DNA of 64,000 nt from Cinclus cinclus (GCF_963662255.1 NC_085050.1:3605194-3669193), one strand, 5' to 3'; numbered from the stretch's first letter, positions 11,458-24,993 are shown. The notes: generated by a model not told the origin, from the sequence alone. Numbers and translations are program-made.

Positions 11458-14400
11458 ACAGTGAAACTGTACAGGCTTTGGGATGGTTGTGTCTGTAGTT
11501 CACATAGCTAAAAGATTCTTTTCTGAGCAGGAAAACAGTGTTGCACCTGTAGGAACAACAGAAAAAACCCCTTAATTAAAATTATGAATAATTGGATAAT
11601 TTAAAACTTAGTGAAAGAGAAATGTGTGTAGAGGTGCTACTACAGCCTTGCCATTCTAGTAAAACCAGCAGGGAAACAGTCTCCTGAAAAAGCCAAAAAA
11701 AGCTCAAAACCCCCTGAAGCTTTGACTCTCCATAGGAAAATCTGTCAGTTGTTTCATTTGGAGGCAGCAGTGGTTGATCTGCCTGGAATAAAGAGTTCTC
11801 TCTCAGAGAAATGAAGAGCAGCTGCAGGGTAATACAGAGGTAAGGTTAATTGTAGTTTCCAAGGATGAGGAATTGTAAATAGGATTCTTTCAGTGAAAGG
11901 ATGACCCCTACATGCAGAAGCAGAAGCTTGCAAAGTCATGGTTAGGATTAAGTTCAAGAACTCTTTTTGAAGAACTGTTGGAAATTAAGAGACTGATTCT
12001 GTGTTGTAAGGGGAGCAAATGTGTTAATTTAAACCAAAGACTCCTAATACTTCTCTGCCTGTGTAAAATGTGAGCTGGTATTACTAATGGCAAGTTCTTA
12101 CAATGAAGAAAAATTAAAAGTGAAATAGAAGAAGTGAGTAAGTTTGGAATTTTTTTTTCCTGCAAGGTGTGTGATTAATGTTGCCTTAAGTAGAAGCAGA
12201 AAAAATAAGTTTCAAAACTTAGGGCTTTATTACTAAAAAGGAAGGTAGTTTCTGTAAATCCAGCGTATCTACAGTAATTTGTGTCTTTTACGGATATTAC
12301 TTTGCTGTATGTAGAAATTTGCATCATTGAGGGGAAGTGTGATGGATAGAGAAGGCAGATTGTAAGATCTGCACAGAGGACCTGATTTAAAATGATTTGG
12401 TTTCCCTGGGCTTGCAGCATGACCCGACATGAACCAGGCTCCCAGCAGCACGGAGCTCAGGGGCTTTGATCACATCCAGCTCTGTGAGAGGACTTTTATT
12501 AGGAGGTGGTGAGGAGCTGTGTGAATACAGAGCAATTTGTGGGAAATCTGTGGTTGTACAGAAGAGACTGGACAGCCTTTTGCTGAGTCCTGGGCTGCTT
12601 TGTGGTACAAATTCCTTAAAGTCTTCTATTTCACTGAGCTTTTTGGGTAATTCCCCTACCTGTAAAAGTTACTCAGTGGAAAAAAGCATGCTTGTATAAA
12701 TAATGCAAGATGAATTATTTGAATATTGGAATTTTATGTATGTCTGTTCAAAGCAGCTTTCAAGCACTTTGATTGCTTACTCGTATTGGAGTAAATTACT
12801 TTTCATGTGGTTCTACTTGTAATATTCATTAAAGCAAAGAAATGTGAACAATCCTATTTTTCATCCTTCCTAGGGATAGCGCTCCCTAAATCACCAGGCT
12901 CCTCATGGAGAACCAAACATTAAAAATTCAGGTGTTTACCGCTAGAAATTCAGGTGTTTTAAGGGTTGGATATTGGATATAACATCCCCCTGGAGCTGAG
13001 GTCCTCTAAACAATAAACTTCCCCTGTGTGCTGAATGATGGGAGAGCCCAAACAGGCACTCAGACTGCACTGGAGGTGCATGAGCCCTTAAAGTAGAATT
13101 CTTTTCCTGGGACATAGAGTAGATAAAAACTATTCGGACACTGCGTGCAGCTGAGGTTTGCACAGAATTTGGAGGTGCATTCTCACTTTGTAGTGGAAGG
13201 AGCAGGTCAAGCAGGTGGGTGTAGGTGGGAGCTCTCTGTTACTCCAGCCCTTACATTGGGGTTTGCACCTTCCCTGGGAGATTTTCAGGGCCTCTTTGAT
13301 TTCTGAAGGCAATTTGCCCTCATGCTTGATGCTGGTTAATGTGACTGAAAAATATGAATCACTCCACCATTGGCTATTTTTAGATTTCCAGTTCCCATGT
13401 CGGGGCTGTCCAAGGTCTCTGTCCCCACGGTAATCCTCCCCTTGTAAATCCCTTTTCCCTCCTTCCTTGGTGGTTTATTGGGAAGAAATCTGAGTTTGCA
13501 TCTTGGGCTGCTTCCATGTAAGAACTTGGTGTTGTTGAGGCCAAAGCAGAATCTCACCCCACTGTGGAGGGTTAGCAGAAGGGGAGAGGGCTGTGAATCC
13601 AAAAGGGAGTTGAGAGCTCAGGAAAGCTCCAGTTAAAAATCCTCTGCGTGGTTAAGCTTGGGAGTCAGGCCTAAAGGTTTAGTTTGGCTTGTTCCTTTAT
13701 GTTTTAGGAAAGCAGAGAGGAGTCACATTCATGAGACAAAATAAACGGGTATGTCAAGAAGTTGTTGTTCAAGTGTGGAGATGGATATTCCTAATACTCC
13801 TCCAAACCAGCCCGCTCTGTTTATTGTTTTTTTCATTTCACCTTTCTCCATTTTTTAAAGCAAGGTGATGGGAAGTGCCCGCTGGAACTCTGATTGTTCC
13901 AGCCAGATCTGCTGGAGGCTGTACTGGGCTGTCATTGACTAATGATAAGAGCTTTTTATCTGCAGAAAGGCATGTTCTCTATTCCCTTTCCCACTGCACT
14001 TTTACTCCTCATTGTAAGTCTCTGTCCTCTTAGCATTCCTCCTTTATTTCCTTTCCTTGCAACTGTTAGGCGCTCCTGCTTTTTGTCCTTCGGTCTCTAT
14101 TTGTATTCTTGTGTGAGTAGAGACAAAGAAAGAGCAAATGGGTTGGGAATTGTGCTGGAAACCAGGCTCCCTTGAGGATCAGAGCTCTTGCAGCTAGGAT
14201 GTCTGCTGCTCAGGTCAGAGCAGAGGTGCAACTGCATTGCTCAATACTGCAGATAAATGTAAGGGAACAGAATCCTGGCTATATATACCAGGATTCTATA
14301 CATAAATAGATCTATATATACAGATCTCAGTGCAGCCCCCTGCCAGCCCGCTCAGCCAGGAGTGGGCTCTCCAGGGCTGTGTTTGTTGGGATTTCTGATG

Positions 14401-17400
14401 TCTGAGCTGCTTTGTCCTGTGCTCCCACCTCCCCTGTACCTGAGCTAATCCAGAGCCAGCTCGTGCCTCTCTGAACGCTGCTATGCTCTGTGGGCAGACT
14501 CAAGGGTATAACCATTCACGTGTTTAGATTTCTACCTCCCAGTGAAGCAAATGTCTGTGAAATCAGTCAGATTTTTTTTTTCTCTGTCTGTCTCAAGAGA
14601 CTGTGTATCCTGCTGGAAGGAATTCCGTATTTCTAGCAGAAGTCTGTCTCTGTGCAGAGAGGTGTTTGTTTTGACGCGGTGCTCAATCTTCAGATGCGAA
14701 CCAAGGAAGTGCAGATTGTGTTGTTCAGTTCTTAACTCCTCTTAAACCAGTTCGTGTCTGGAGAGGCTGCCCTGTCCTCCACCTCTGCTGTCCTTTTCAG
14801 AGCTTTGGTTGTTAGCTGTGCTGCTGTGAACATGGCTTCAAGGGCAGGCATGGAGCTGAGCGCTGGTTTTCCTTCTCTGGGGTCACTTAGTGTTCAGCCG
14901 GGTTCTGTGCCTGCTGGAATTCACAGCCCTGCTGCCAAGGGAAAAGGGTAGGAACCTGCAGGAAGAGCTGAGCTGGGAGATCAGGTGGGTTTAAAGCACG
15001 TGTGGAAGTGCCCCACTGATCTGGACACAGGGACTGCAGTCCGGGCTGGTGACTGATGGGGGACAATCAGATGTAAAACACATTTTCTTCACTAGTGCAT
15101 ATAAATGCCTCAAGCATTGGGTACTAAACACTGAATATTAAAAAGTTAGCATTTTAACTTTACTATTTGGAAGGAAGAACTAAATTATTACTATTTCGCC
15201 TTTTGACCCCTCTCACCTTAGTGATTTTCTACCTTGCTGGACATCTTTCTTTCACTAATAAATACAATTTTTTGCCTTCCGGTAGCAAATAGAGTTTTGG
15301 AAGTACAGACTTGTACTGCCAGCACTACCAATCTACTCTTGCCAGCTGATTAATCCCACAGCTTTGCTATGAGTCAGGTAGAAAGGGTTTTTAGTTTATT
15401 CTGGATAAAATGTTTACCATCTGTCTTTCATGTCTGCATTGCAGATGTGAGCTGGGCTAACAGCTGGAGGCCTGCTCAAGACTGGCAATGTTTATATTTC
15501 TAAAAAATTATCACTCTGCTTCGGCAAACGTTGCTTTTTCTTGCGTAGATTTTAAATATTTTTACTCTTAACACTGGACTTGCAGCACAGAAATGAGCTG
15601 CACTGTCACTGGTGAGCAGCTCTGAAAACCTCAGAAAGCTCCTCTGTGTAAGTCACACACAGAGTGGATCTGTTGTGGAGGAAAACAGGGAGTTCTACTG
15701 TGACAGACAAACAATTCCACATGCTGAGGGTACGTAGGATGTTCCAAAAAGTAAAATTATGCTGTGTGAAGAGGCTGGTGGTAAGGGTGGTGTGGGGTTA
15801 GACTTCTGGGGACTGTTATGTAATTGCAAATTCTACTGATGTGGATTTTGGCTCCACTTGTTCAAGTAAATTCTTGTTAGTATGTGCTGAAGTAAACACT
15901 TGTTTTCTTTACAAATAGGCTTTGAAGATGGACTGGCTGAACAAATGCTCACACTGGACGTTACTGAGCTGGATAGAGACATTTCCATATTGCTGTATTT
16001 AGGAAAAGCTAAAAGCTTAGAACAAGAGACATTTTGGCACATGCTCAAGGAAGAAGAAACACAGGCAGTAGAATTCCTAAAATATATTTTTGAAGGAAGT
16101 CTGGAGTTACTTTCAGGATTAGGACTGCAGTGTCTGTGTACTTGTATGCAGTCTGTGCTGTATCACTACAGCACTGTTAACTTATATTTCCTTTCAGTGG
16201 AGTATTGAAAGCTGCTTTTGGGAAATATTTGGTCAAATAGTCAAAAAATACTCTTAGCATCCTGTCCTTTATCCAACTGAGCAGTCCCTGTTTGATTGTT
16301 TGTTGTAGGAAGTTCAGTATAAAAATTGCAAGAAAGATATATTCCATCTATTCTTACATAAGCTCTTGGGCAGGTAACTTCTTTTTAGTCTTGTCATTTG
16401 AAATTGCTGTTGTGACAGCAGCTGAAGTTGAGAAAAATCCATTAATTTTACTTTTCTTTTACTTATTTGCTGCTGTGGTGTGGATTTGACTGTGAATGAA
16501 AAACTGTCATAAGTTTTTAGTAAGTTTTTTTCTTGCCTGAACTCTTTTTATATTTGAAAGCCACAGTCACCCTTCCATATTGAGGTCCGAAGGATATTTT
16601 ATGTTTTAGTGAAGGCTGAACCCGAGCCTGTATTCTGGCTGTAACAACTGAACTCCCAGGTTATTTTTAGTATCACCTGCATGACTGCCATCCACTGAAA
16701 TTAATTTGCTTTTGTAGGCTCTGGACTATGGTACAGCTTTGAATTTGTTTTTGAATTATAACAAGTTTGAGTACTCATGGTAATAGTCAGGAAAAGTGTG
16801 CTTAGAGAAAAGAAAGACTGTGACACATTTGAAAGTATCATAACTAATAATTAACCAATTAGAATAATTGTCTACTTCTGACTTATTTTCTAAATTCCAG
16901 AGGCCAAGTGGAGTGGCAACCAGCTTTATATAAAAAAGAAACGGGCTCTGAAAGATAATTAAATACTGTCTGTTGGAAAAATGATGGCTCCCACATCAAC
17001 CATGTTTACAGCAACTAGAAACTGTCCCACATTTTCTTTAATCACGCCTGGGTGTTTTCAGCAGTGTAAAACATGAAACCTAATGGGTTTTTGTGGAAGA
17101 GTGGAAACTGAAATAGTGATTTTAGCACTCACTAGGTATTACTGACAATTCTGTTACCAAATGTTGGCAAGTGAGAGGAGGCTAATGGTGGTTTTATATG
17201 TGATTTATAAATACATTGATTAGGGCGTTCTGATATGGCTCCCTTTTTGAGCAAGTATTTTAACCCAGTGAGAATCTTGTGCAGAGACTCACCAGCCTGT
17301 TTATACTGATTGATAGTGACTACTCAAGACGCTCTCCTGAGCAGAGCAGTAGAATTTATTTTGTATATTCTGGATAATGCTGCTGAATCCTGAGTAAATA

Positions 17401-18617
17401 CCTTACTGAATTATGCTTCAAGAAGTGGATTGTGATTCAAGGAGCAATAGCTGAATTTCTTTTGATTTTGGTCCCTTAATTACGGTGGTGATTCATTCAT
17501 TCATTTATTTGTAAATTTTATTATTGAAATTAGCTTATTGGTTAAAAATACTGCGATAAAATACAAAGGTTACTAAGTTAAAAATACTAAAATTGTTTTC
17601 TTTGAGAAAACAATTTAAAACTTTTGGGATGCAGAGGGGCTTGACTTGAATCTCATATGATGTCCAGTATGATATTTCTAGTTTGTCTTTACCTATTAAG
17701 TGTCCTTATGGTGTATGGGACCTCTAACTTTTCACTTTAATTTTAAAATAAAGGGAAATATTTAAATCAGAATTACTTAAAATGACCATTTGTTTCATTA
17801 GATTTTTCTGTCTTCTTGGATTTGGTGGACAATTTAATTTCTATGTGGCTTTGCTTGTCACCAAGTACTTAAATCACTTTCCAGCTCAATGAGGTGCATT
17901 GGATGTCTCTTACAGCCTGACAGCCAGACTTCTCTGTATCTGGATTTTCCAAAATGAAGTCAACTAGAAAATTGCATGAAAACCTGAAATAGTGAATAAA
18001 ACGACAGCAATTTGCTGTTGTCTTTATTTTGGGCTTTGTTTAAGCTTTAAAGCCTAAGGTGGTCTGGAGAATCTGTTTTGACTTTAAATGAGTACTCCTC
18101 TTCTTGATGCAAAATTAAGAAATGCTGAATGCCGTGGGGGAAGTTTGATTCAAAAATCTGAACAGAGTTGTTGGATTTGTTTTAATCCTGACTCTCCCAG
18201 TTCCTTGTCTCTCCCACTCCAAGTGGCACAGGGACATATGGGGCTGTATTAAGTTCATAACACTCCTGCTCCTTCCTGACACTTTTCCCCTGCTCCACTT
18301 TGGGGGTCTCCTCTGTGGGATGGAGTCCTTGAGGATAAACCTGCTCCTGCCTGTGCCCTCCATGGGATGTGGTTCCTTCAGGACACACCCATCTGCTGAG
18401 GTGTTGGAGGTAGGCACAGGACTAAAAAGAATTTGGAATATAAATGTCTAAGCACCCAGTGGATGTGGCAGTGTGCCTGGGAGTTGTTGGAAGTTGAGGA
18501 ACACCAGCAAGATTATGAAGTATTTTATATGTGGCTATATATATTTATTCTTTAAATAAATGCTATGTTGTATGGGGATATTGCAGTAATAATTTTCATG
18601 CTGTGCAACTTTATTCC

Positions 18618-18619
18618 AG
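18618..18619 (+). other. CTNNA2: Splice acceptor before the CTNNA2 ATG exon
   Basis: The sequence GCAACTTTATTCCAG|GGAGTATG gives an AG acceptor six bases before the ATG. Its pyrimidine tract is short and interrupted. The exact edge is inferred from the motif, without transcript evidence. Confidence 0.7.
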
Positions 18620-18624
18620 GGAGT

Positions 18625-18726
18625 ATGACTTCTGCAACTTCACCTATCATTTTGAAATGGGACCCCAAAAGTTTGGAAATCAGGACTCTCACAGTAGAGA
18701 GACTATTGGAGCCACTCGTTACCCAG
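18625..18726 (+). CDS. CTNNA2: Alpha-N-catenin, first coding exon (codons 1-34)
   Basis: The exon encodes the amino terminus of a neuronal alpha-catenin, the actin-binding adaptor that links beta-catenin and cadherin to the cytoskeleton at adherens junctions and synapses. The translation begins MTSATSPIILKWDPKS and ends with the LLEPLVTQ segment. The WDPKSLEIRT core is shared by alpha-catenins, while the MTSATSPIIL start is the CTNNA2 form as I remember it; CTNNA1 starts differently. The exon probably begins at 18620, after the acceptor TTATTCCAG, leaving five 5'-UTR bases before the ATG. A purine (A) at -3 supports that start. The in-frame reading stays open upstream to 18565, but that part is intronic. 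The exon ends after CAG at 18726 in phase 0 and joins cleanly to the exon at 57012. Its donor is GC rather than GT. The upstream non-coding exon and the promoter are not identified here. Confidence 0.95.
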
Positions 18727-18728
18727 GC
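18727..18728 (+). other. CTNNA2: Non-canonical GC splice donor of CTNNA2
   Basis: The exon/intron edge reads ACCCAG|GCAAGTAAC. Joining the CAG at 18726 to GTAACGACT at 57012 restores the family sequence LVTQ-VTTLV. The GT at 18731-18732 would leave the frame shifted by four bases. CAG|GCAAGT is the consensus expected for GC-AG introns, which compensate for the C by strong pairing at the other U1 positions. Confidence 0.85.
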
Positions 18729-20509
18729 AAGTAACTTGGGTTTGTTTTTTTCTTCCTTCAGCCTGATGCTGTGTTTACTCTTCTTAAGTAATTATCTTAA
18801 TAGTATTTGATAATAAAAACATGAGCAGTTTTTGTTTGTGATCTCTGTTGGAAAGCTGTGTTCAAACATGTTTAGAGACTCTTGTTCTAAATAATTTATA
18901 GTCTCAAAATGTGAGCAGGAATACAGTAGCAACAGCTATTTACTTATGTCTGTCTTATAAAGCAGTTTAGAAACTTAATGAGCAGTCAGTCAAAGATAGG
19001 GATCTGACTGAGACATGCTCTTGGTTTGTTATTTCACCATGAAAGACAGGTTCAAAATGAAAACAAAGCAAAACCAACCATCCAGATTACAGAAACTATT
19101 AAAACCTGTTTCATTCTGTCCTGCCATCACTAGGAGTGTATGTAGAGGCCTGGTGCCTTTCTGTTTCTGAGTTGCTGTTAATAATGGAAAGCTGCTTCTT
19201 TAATTCACCTAAAATGATGTCTCTGTATGGTTCCTCTGCTCTTTCAGTGAGTCACTTTCCAAAGAAATGACATATGGTTGTCTGTCTTTGTTTTTGAGAA
19301 AAATAAATGTTATTTCTCTACAAATTATTCTGGAAATGAAAGTCTCTGACTGTGTACATAACTTTACCGACTCAAGGCAGAGAGAGTTCTTCCATTCCAC
19401 ATGGTGATAACATGGTAATTAACGTCCATTATAAACCCTGATAATTTTGTTCTTGATATAAAAGACAGACAAAAATCCTGAATTCACTGTGAAACCAACT
19501 GAAAATGAGGTTGCCAGTTCTCTGTTACTCTGGTACTGATCAACACCAGCCCGTGAAGCTGCTGTGCACCAAACTCTGTTGTGAAACCTGTTGCTGGCTC
19601 TTCTGTGAGGGAATTTCATGTTTTCCATTTGCTTTATTTCCCACTGCTTTGCCCAGAGAAGAGAAAACATCAGCCCAGAAGGGAAAGTAGCATTGTAGCT
19701 CCGTAGTTGCACCAGGTGCTGGGTTAGCTTTGGGCTCAAGCTGCACCTTTGTTTGATAGCATGCTTGAGCAAATGTAAATCAAGAAATTACAAGCTGAGC
19801 TACAGGACATGGATTTCTTCAGTGATAAAAACTCATGTTCCCAGGATTGTATTTTGATGAGGAGCAATGTGTTTCTATTTTAGAGCGTGTCAAGGAGACC
19901 AGGGAAAATAAAATGCTGTCAAGAGAGGGTAGAGAAATGTTAGGCTATTGTTTTATTCAACTTTTATGAATATTTCCATTCTGGTTTCTTCTTTTCATAG
20001 GTTTCTAGATAATATGAATAAATAAATAAAACCTCCTTCTTTAACATGTCATTTGATTTCTTGTATTAGGGAAGTCAGTAGTTTTACTTATTTCCCTTTA
20101 CTTTGATTCCAGTGGAGTATGTTTGACTAAAATGTGTTTTATATGTTCCACACAAAAGTAATCACGAAAGCTCCAAATGATGAAAAATGTGGTACCTTCA
20201 GATTGCATTTATCAGTTGCATTTCTAACTGAGGCTATTCACCTGCTCTTTCTGTTTTTCTCAGATAAGTTAACGATCATCTCAGTTTTAAAGACTTTTTA
20301 TTTTTTTCCTCTGCCTGAAATTGTATTTGCAGTCTGGTTGGGTCAGGAATAGTCTCTGGTTTACCTCTGCAGGGGCTTTGATCACAATCTGCCTCTGCAG
20401 TGGCAGCCTCCAGAAGATGCCACATGCAGAGATTTGGATCTCTTTAAAAAGTTCCAAAGCAATTTCCTTCCTGAGAGAGAGAACATCTAATTTGAAGCTT
20501 TGTCTTGGC

Positions 20510-20538
20510 CAATAAATAAATAAATAAATAAATAAATT
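20510..20538. repeat. (AAAT)n microsatellite
   Basis: About seven AATA units follow GGCC. This is a short tetranucleotide repeat. Confidence 0.85.
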
Positions 20539-20744
20539 TATAGGTATTTAATCCCATTCAGTTTGAGCTCTGAAGCCCACTTGTGGATTCAAATGGGATC
20601 ATAGAGATGGGAAGCTCTTCCGTAAGTCATCGAAATAGGTCACTGAATAGAAGAGAGAGATTTAATGGCCACAAAATGCAGCAGAACTTTCACAGAAGTT
20701 CCTGAGCAACCTTTGAAGGCAGTCCTACTTCCATAGAGTAATTC

Positions 20745-21050
20745 AGGTGGGGGAAGCTCTCCAAGATCATGGAGTCCATGCTGTGACCAGTCCCCCACCT
20801 TGTGCCCAGCTCAGAGCAGTCAGTGCCACTTCCAGTCCTTCCTTGGACACCTCCAGGGATGGGGACTCCAGACCTCCCTGGGCAGTTCCAGTGCCTGACC
20901 ACACTTTCAGTGAAGAAATTCCTCCTGATGTCCAACCTGACCCTCCCCTGGCACAGCCTGAGGCCATGTCCTCTCATTCTTCTGCTGCTTGTCTGGGGGA
21001 CGAGGCCAGTCCCCACCATGCCTCCACCTCCTTTCAGGGAGCTGTAGAGC
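20745..21050 (-). mobile_element. CR1 LINE fragment, minus orientation
   Basis: The + strand reads the CR1 complement in order: CCTTGGACACCTCCAGGGAT, GGGGACTCCAGACCTCCCTG, GGCAGTTCCAGTGCCTGACC, TTCAGTGAAGAAATTCCTCC, TGTCCAACCTGACCCTCCCC. The terminal CATAGAAT end is missing or heavily degraded. The right edge is approximate. Several overlapping 60-110 codon frames here are by-products of this element. Confidence 0.9.
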
Positions 21051-21570
21051 AGTTTTGACCAGCAGTTTGGAGGAGATGAAATCCTGAGTCCCCTTCAGCC
21101 AAAGTTTGCCTGATCCTTTGATTTCCATCACCACCTGCAGAAATTCACGTTTTGTTTTGGCATTTGTATTTGATTAATCAGAGTACCCTCTTGTTCTCCA
21201 AGCGGTGTGTGATTGTGGGTACTGCTGGAAAAACTGGAAACAACTGTACACAAATTTTAGGGCTCCAAAAGTGCTAATTTAATCTTTTGTACCTGTGAAC
21301 TTAGGCTCTTAGCACAGTGTATGTATAGGCACATGACTGACAGATTTCCAAATGATGGCAGATCCATTGGTTTTTGCTGATACTTCAGAGATTATTGCAG
21401 AAATGTGATGTGGGTTTGACAAAGAACACCTCAGTGAGTCAGGGTAGGAAAATGGTGCGTTAAAGTGAATTTTAGACAAGCTCATTAGTGTTCCAGATGA
21501 GAAAATATGGATAACCTAGAAATTGATTTAGAAGAAATTATAAGACAAGAAGGTTGTCTGAGCTGGAGGC

Positions 21571-21591
21571 AAAAAAAAAAAAAAAAAAAAA
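21571..21591. repeat. Poly(A) run
   Basis: There are 21 consecutive A bases after GGAGGC. No retroelement body could be identified upstream. Confidence 0.9.
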
Positions 21592-23812
21592 TCCAAAAAT
21601 CCATTAACTGATCATGAGAATGCATTAGAAATGACAGAACTGCATTTATTCTAGGAAGCCCTGAACTAGCAAACTAATTAAAACTTTGTGTGGCTGTCAG
21701 AGATGTGAGAGGATTGGGGCTTGCTGGGGCACCCTGTTCCCAGTGCTTGTTGTCATGGTGGAAGAGTAGCAGGTAGGGCTTGTCACGTCATTTATTAACT
21801 TGCCATTACTGAGATTTTCTAAGAAATACGTGCTGGAAAAAAAATCATTAGAATTTCTGTTCTCCACAGCGTTGAAATTACTAATTGAAATGTGTTTATT
21901 TTCTCTGGCTTTAGTGTCACGATTAGCTAAAAAAGCATAAGGTAATTGTATTTATTGCTAGTTTTGTTTTCTGATTTCATTTTAATTCTGTAATTTTTGA
22001 TTCCATGAGATTTTTATAAGGAAATCTATAACTAAAGCATATTCTCAAGGCTTGCTGCCTGTTACTCTCGCCCTCCTGCATAATAACCAACTGGATTGCT
22101 GTTTTATTTGTTAGACTGTGGGTGGTTTTCCAAAGAAAAAAAAGAATTATATTTTTAGGAAGATTTTAACTGCAATTACACAATATTTTATGTATACCTG
22201 AAAAATAAGACTTTTGGAGGTTCTCCATAAAGTGTCAGGGGATAATTTTTTGTTTCTGGTGGTTTTGAGTGCTAATTAAATAAGAATATGGATGCAATAA
22301 GGATATGTTGAGAAGAGAAGAGAAATAAATGCTAACTATAAACCACCAACATCCATGCAATTGTTTTTTGGAAAAACACCAAAAATAATCATGTATGCAC
22401 ACATGGAAGAAAAGACGAAGAGGCTGTGTCAAGCTTTTGAAGATGAGATTTGCTCTTTTGCTGAGATTCAATTTTTCTAATGTCAGTCTGTGTCTCTTTT
22501 CATTAGTTTTGCCTGGGAATTTTAGATACTCAGCCTATGTGGCTGTTTTACAACTGTGCCTTTTTTACCAGAGCCATGCAGCTGCTGGGCCTTTTAGGAT
22601 CCTTACATTTTTGGACTGTTCCTTATTATTGCAGAGTTTTAACAACAGCACAAATAATTGTGAGTGCTGCTGTTGCAGATTGTTCCTGACTGATTCTGCT
22701 TTCCTTCGGCGTGACACACTTTTGTCCTTCTAGATTTGCTGTGGAGAGACAGTTCTGAATGCAGTGCATGTTTTGTGGGTTTTTTTATTTCCAAATAAAT
22801 TAAAGATGGCAGTTACAGCATCTTAAAGGAAGCAACAATCTGTCAAGGCAGACAAAAATAATTGATTGATGATTTTGTGGTTTTTAAAATAATAGCATCA
22901 CTCAGTAAAATTAATTGCCTATACCTGTGAAATAAGTAAGTCATTGGGTGAAATTCCAAATAGTTTTATTTCATGTAGCTTATGTAGAAATTCGTAATAA
23001 TAATGGCTAATGTTATTCTTCACAACTTCCCTTGTACTCTGTGTTTGGAAAATGGACAAATTTCTATACTGTCATAAATAATATGGATATAACTGCATTC
23101 CAAACCATTCCAATTAATTGGATGCTACTTGCATTTTGTGAACCTTGGTTTTATTGCATTTGAAACCTAAATCTGGTGTGCTCTTTTCCATGGGAAATAC
23201 ATTATTTATTAATCTTGTCAGCTGCATTTGAACCGCAGCTGTACTTTTGTGGGGTTGGTGAATGCCTTTGCATATTTCAAACAAGTTTGGGGGAAGGTGG
23301 GTAATGGAGCACTTTGTGCCTGCTACCTGTTGCACTAGTTCTGGTAGTTGCACTGAATTCTCCAGCACTTTCTTTCTTTGATAGCTGGATTCACCTGAAG
23401 TCACCTTCAAGACAGACCTAAGGGAAAATGAATTATAAAGGTTTATTTTTTTGATCATTCAAGCTCAGTTCAGTTGTATAATAAGGTCAGTATTGCTTTT
23501 TTTTTTTTTTTTTGCCTGAACAGAACTATTCTTCCAATAGTGAAACTAATTATTGATCAAGCTCTTTCTGTCAGAGTCCCAAATCTGTGGTGTTTCTGGG
23601 AGTGTGGGAGGCTGGACTGTGCACCAGCCTTCCCTGGCATGGATTTGGTGATTGCTGTTCCATGTCAGGGAGACAAAGTCAAATGGTATCACAAAAGGAA
23701 TATGGAACTTCTCCTTCTGAAACTGAACTTCAAACATTTTTATGCAGTTATTATGTTGAATAGGAAGAGAATCCTCCTTTCTTTCTCCAGCACTGTAGAG
23801 TCTCCATCACTG

Positions 23813-24074
23813 TAGAATCCAGCATTGTAGAAGGAAAAACCCTCTGAGATGATCCAGTCCAGCCATTCCCCCAGCCCTGCCAAGGCCAGCACTGACCCAT
23901 GTCCCCAAGTGCCACATCCACATGGCTTTTCAATCCTGGCGGGGATGGGCACTCTGTCACTGCTCTGGTCAGCCTCTTCTAGTGCTTGACCACCCTTTCA
24001 GTGAAGAAATTTGTCTTGATAAAAAATCTAAGCCTCCCATGGCACAACTTGTGGCCATTTCCCTTTGTCCTAGG
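23813..24074 (-). mobile_element. CR1 LINE fragment, minus orientation
   Basis: The blocks GAGATGATCCAGTCCAGCCA, TGTCCCCAAGTGCCACATCC, ACCACCCTTTCAGTGAAGAA and GGCCATTTCCCTTTGTCCTA are the reverse complement of a CR1 3' region. Drift is moderate. Confidence 0.9.
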
Positions 24075-24883
24075 TTTTTGATACGCATTACTTAAAATAA
24101 TTTCTGAACTGAAAACTACCAGCTGCCTTTTTACTTCAGGATGCTTTTTCAACTGTTAACTCCTGCTAGAAGCATCTGCTGCACTCTGGCCATCCTTGTT
24201 TTTTCTCTGAAATTGGATTCTGTAACATCCTTGCCTCTGTGCCACCTCTCGGCATGGAGACGTTTTGTGCTGTATAGGAGAACCTTTAGCTAAATTTTGT
24301 CTTTCCTACTTTTACTCTCCATGCTTGAAAGCTGCAGGGTATTTTTGATGTGCAGTGTCCTGTAAGGTCTGGACCTTGTCAGTCTGTGCCTCCCATTTTT
24401 TTTGCTGTTCAGAGGTGTTTGTGGGTGTGTTTGTACTTTGGAGTTTATGCATGTCCAGGCTGGCATTTGCAGGGGGCAGAACAAGGACTCAGAGGGCTGT
24501 AGGTCTCATCCATTACTCCCATGTTCTGCTTTTATGGAATAATGGTTCTTAACTCAGAGCAATGCAGTATGATGGCTGCTTTTTCTCCTCTCCTGCTGTA
24601 CAAGCCCATGTGGAGAGATGGTGAGAAAATTTGCCACTGGTGTATCATAGCTGGAAATGCAGATTGTGCTGGGGGTATCTTGGGTGAGCAGTAAGCTGTG
24701 GCTGGAAAACTCATGGCTAAAATGAACCTGCTTGTAATTTTTAGTTCTTAGTATTAAATGCTAGATTTTCCATGCATTGGATAACTTTTCAATTTTTTTC
24801 ATCATTAGGCAATTATTAGTGGCTCAGGGTTACCAGAAAGTGTTTTTGTCTTTATGTGATATGGACAAAATCATTTTCTTAGC

Positions 24884-24993
24884 AGAATGGTTTGGTTGGA
24901 AGGGACCTGAAAGATCACTTTGTTCCAGCTCCCTGCCATGGGCAGGGACACCTTCCACTATCCCAGGTTCCTCCAACCCCTGTCCAGCCTGGC
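24884..24993 (-). mobile_element. Short CR1 3' end, minus orientation
   Basis: AGAATGGTTTGGTTGGAAGG, CCCTGCCATGGGCAGGGACA and CCTTCCACTATCCCAGGTTC match the last ~110 bases of CR1, reversed. Confidence 0.92.

Larger units (their letters stand above)
9371..18619. other. Non-coding stretch before the CTNNA2 ATG exon
   Basis: I find no supported gene. There is a TCTCA-type microsatellite at 11391-11457 and an AT-rich patch around 14278-14325. A 102-codon frame at 15900-16208 starts at TTG, follows an acceptor-like sequence, and matches nothing I recognise. Any upstream non-coding CTNNA2 exon could lie here, but I cannot place one from sequence. Confidence 0.55.

Noticed and set aside
20690..21134. 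Several overlapping 65-110 codon frames
   Set aside because: They are by-products of the GC-rich minus-strand CR1 copy.
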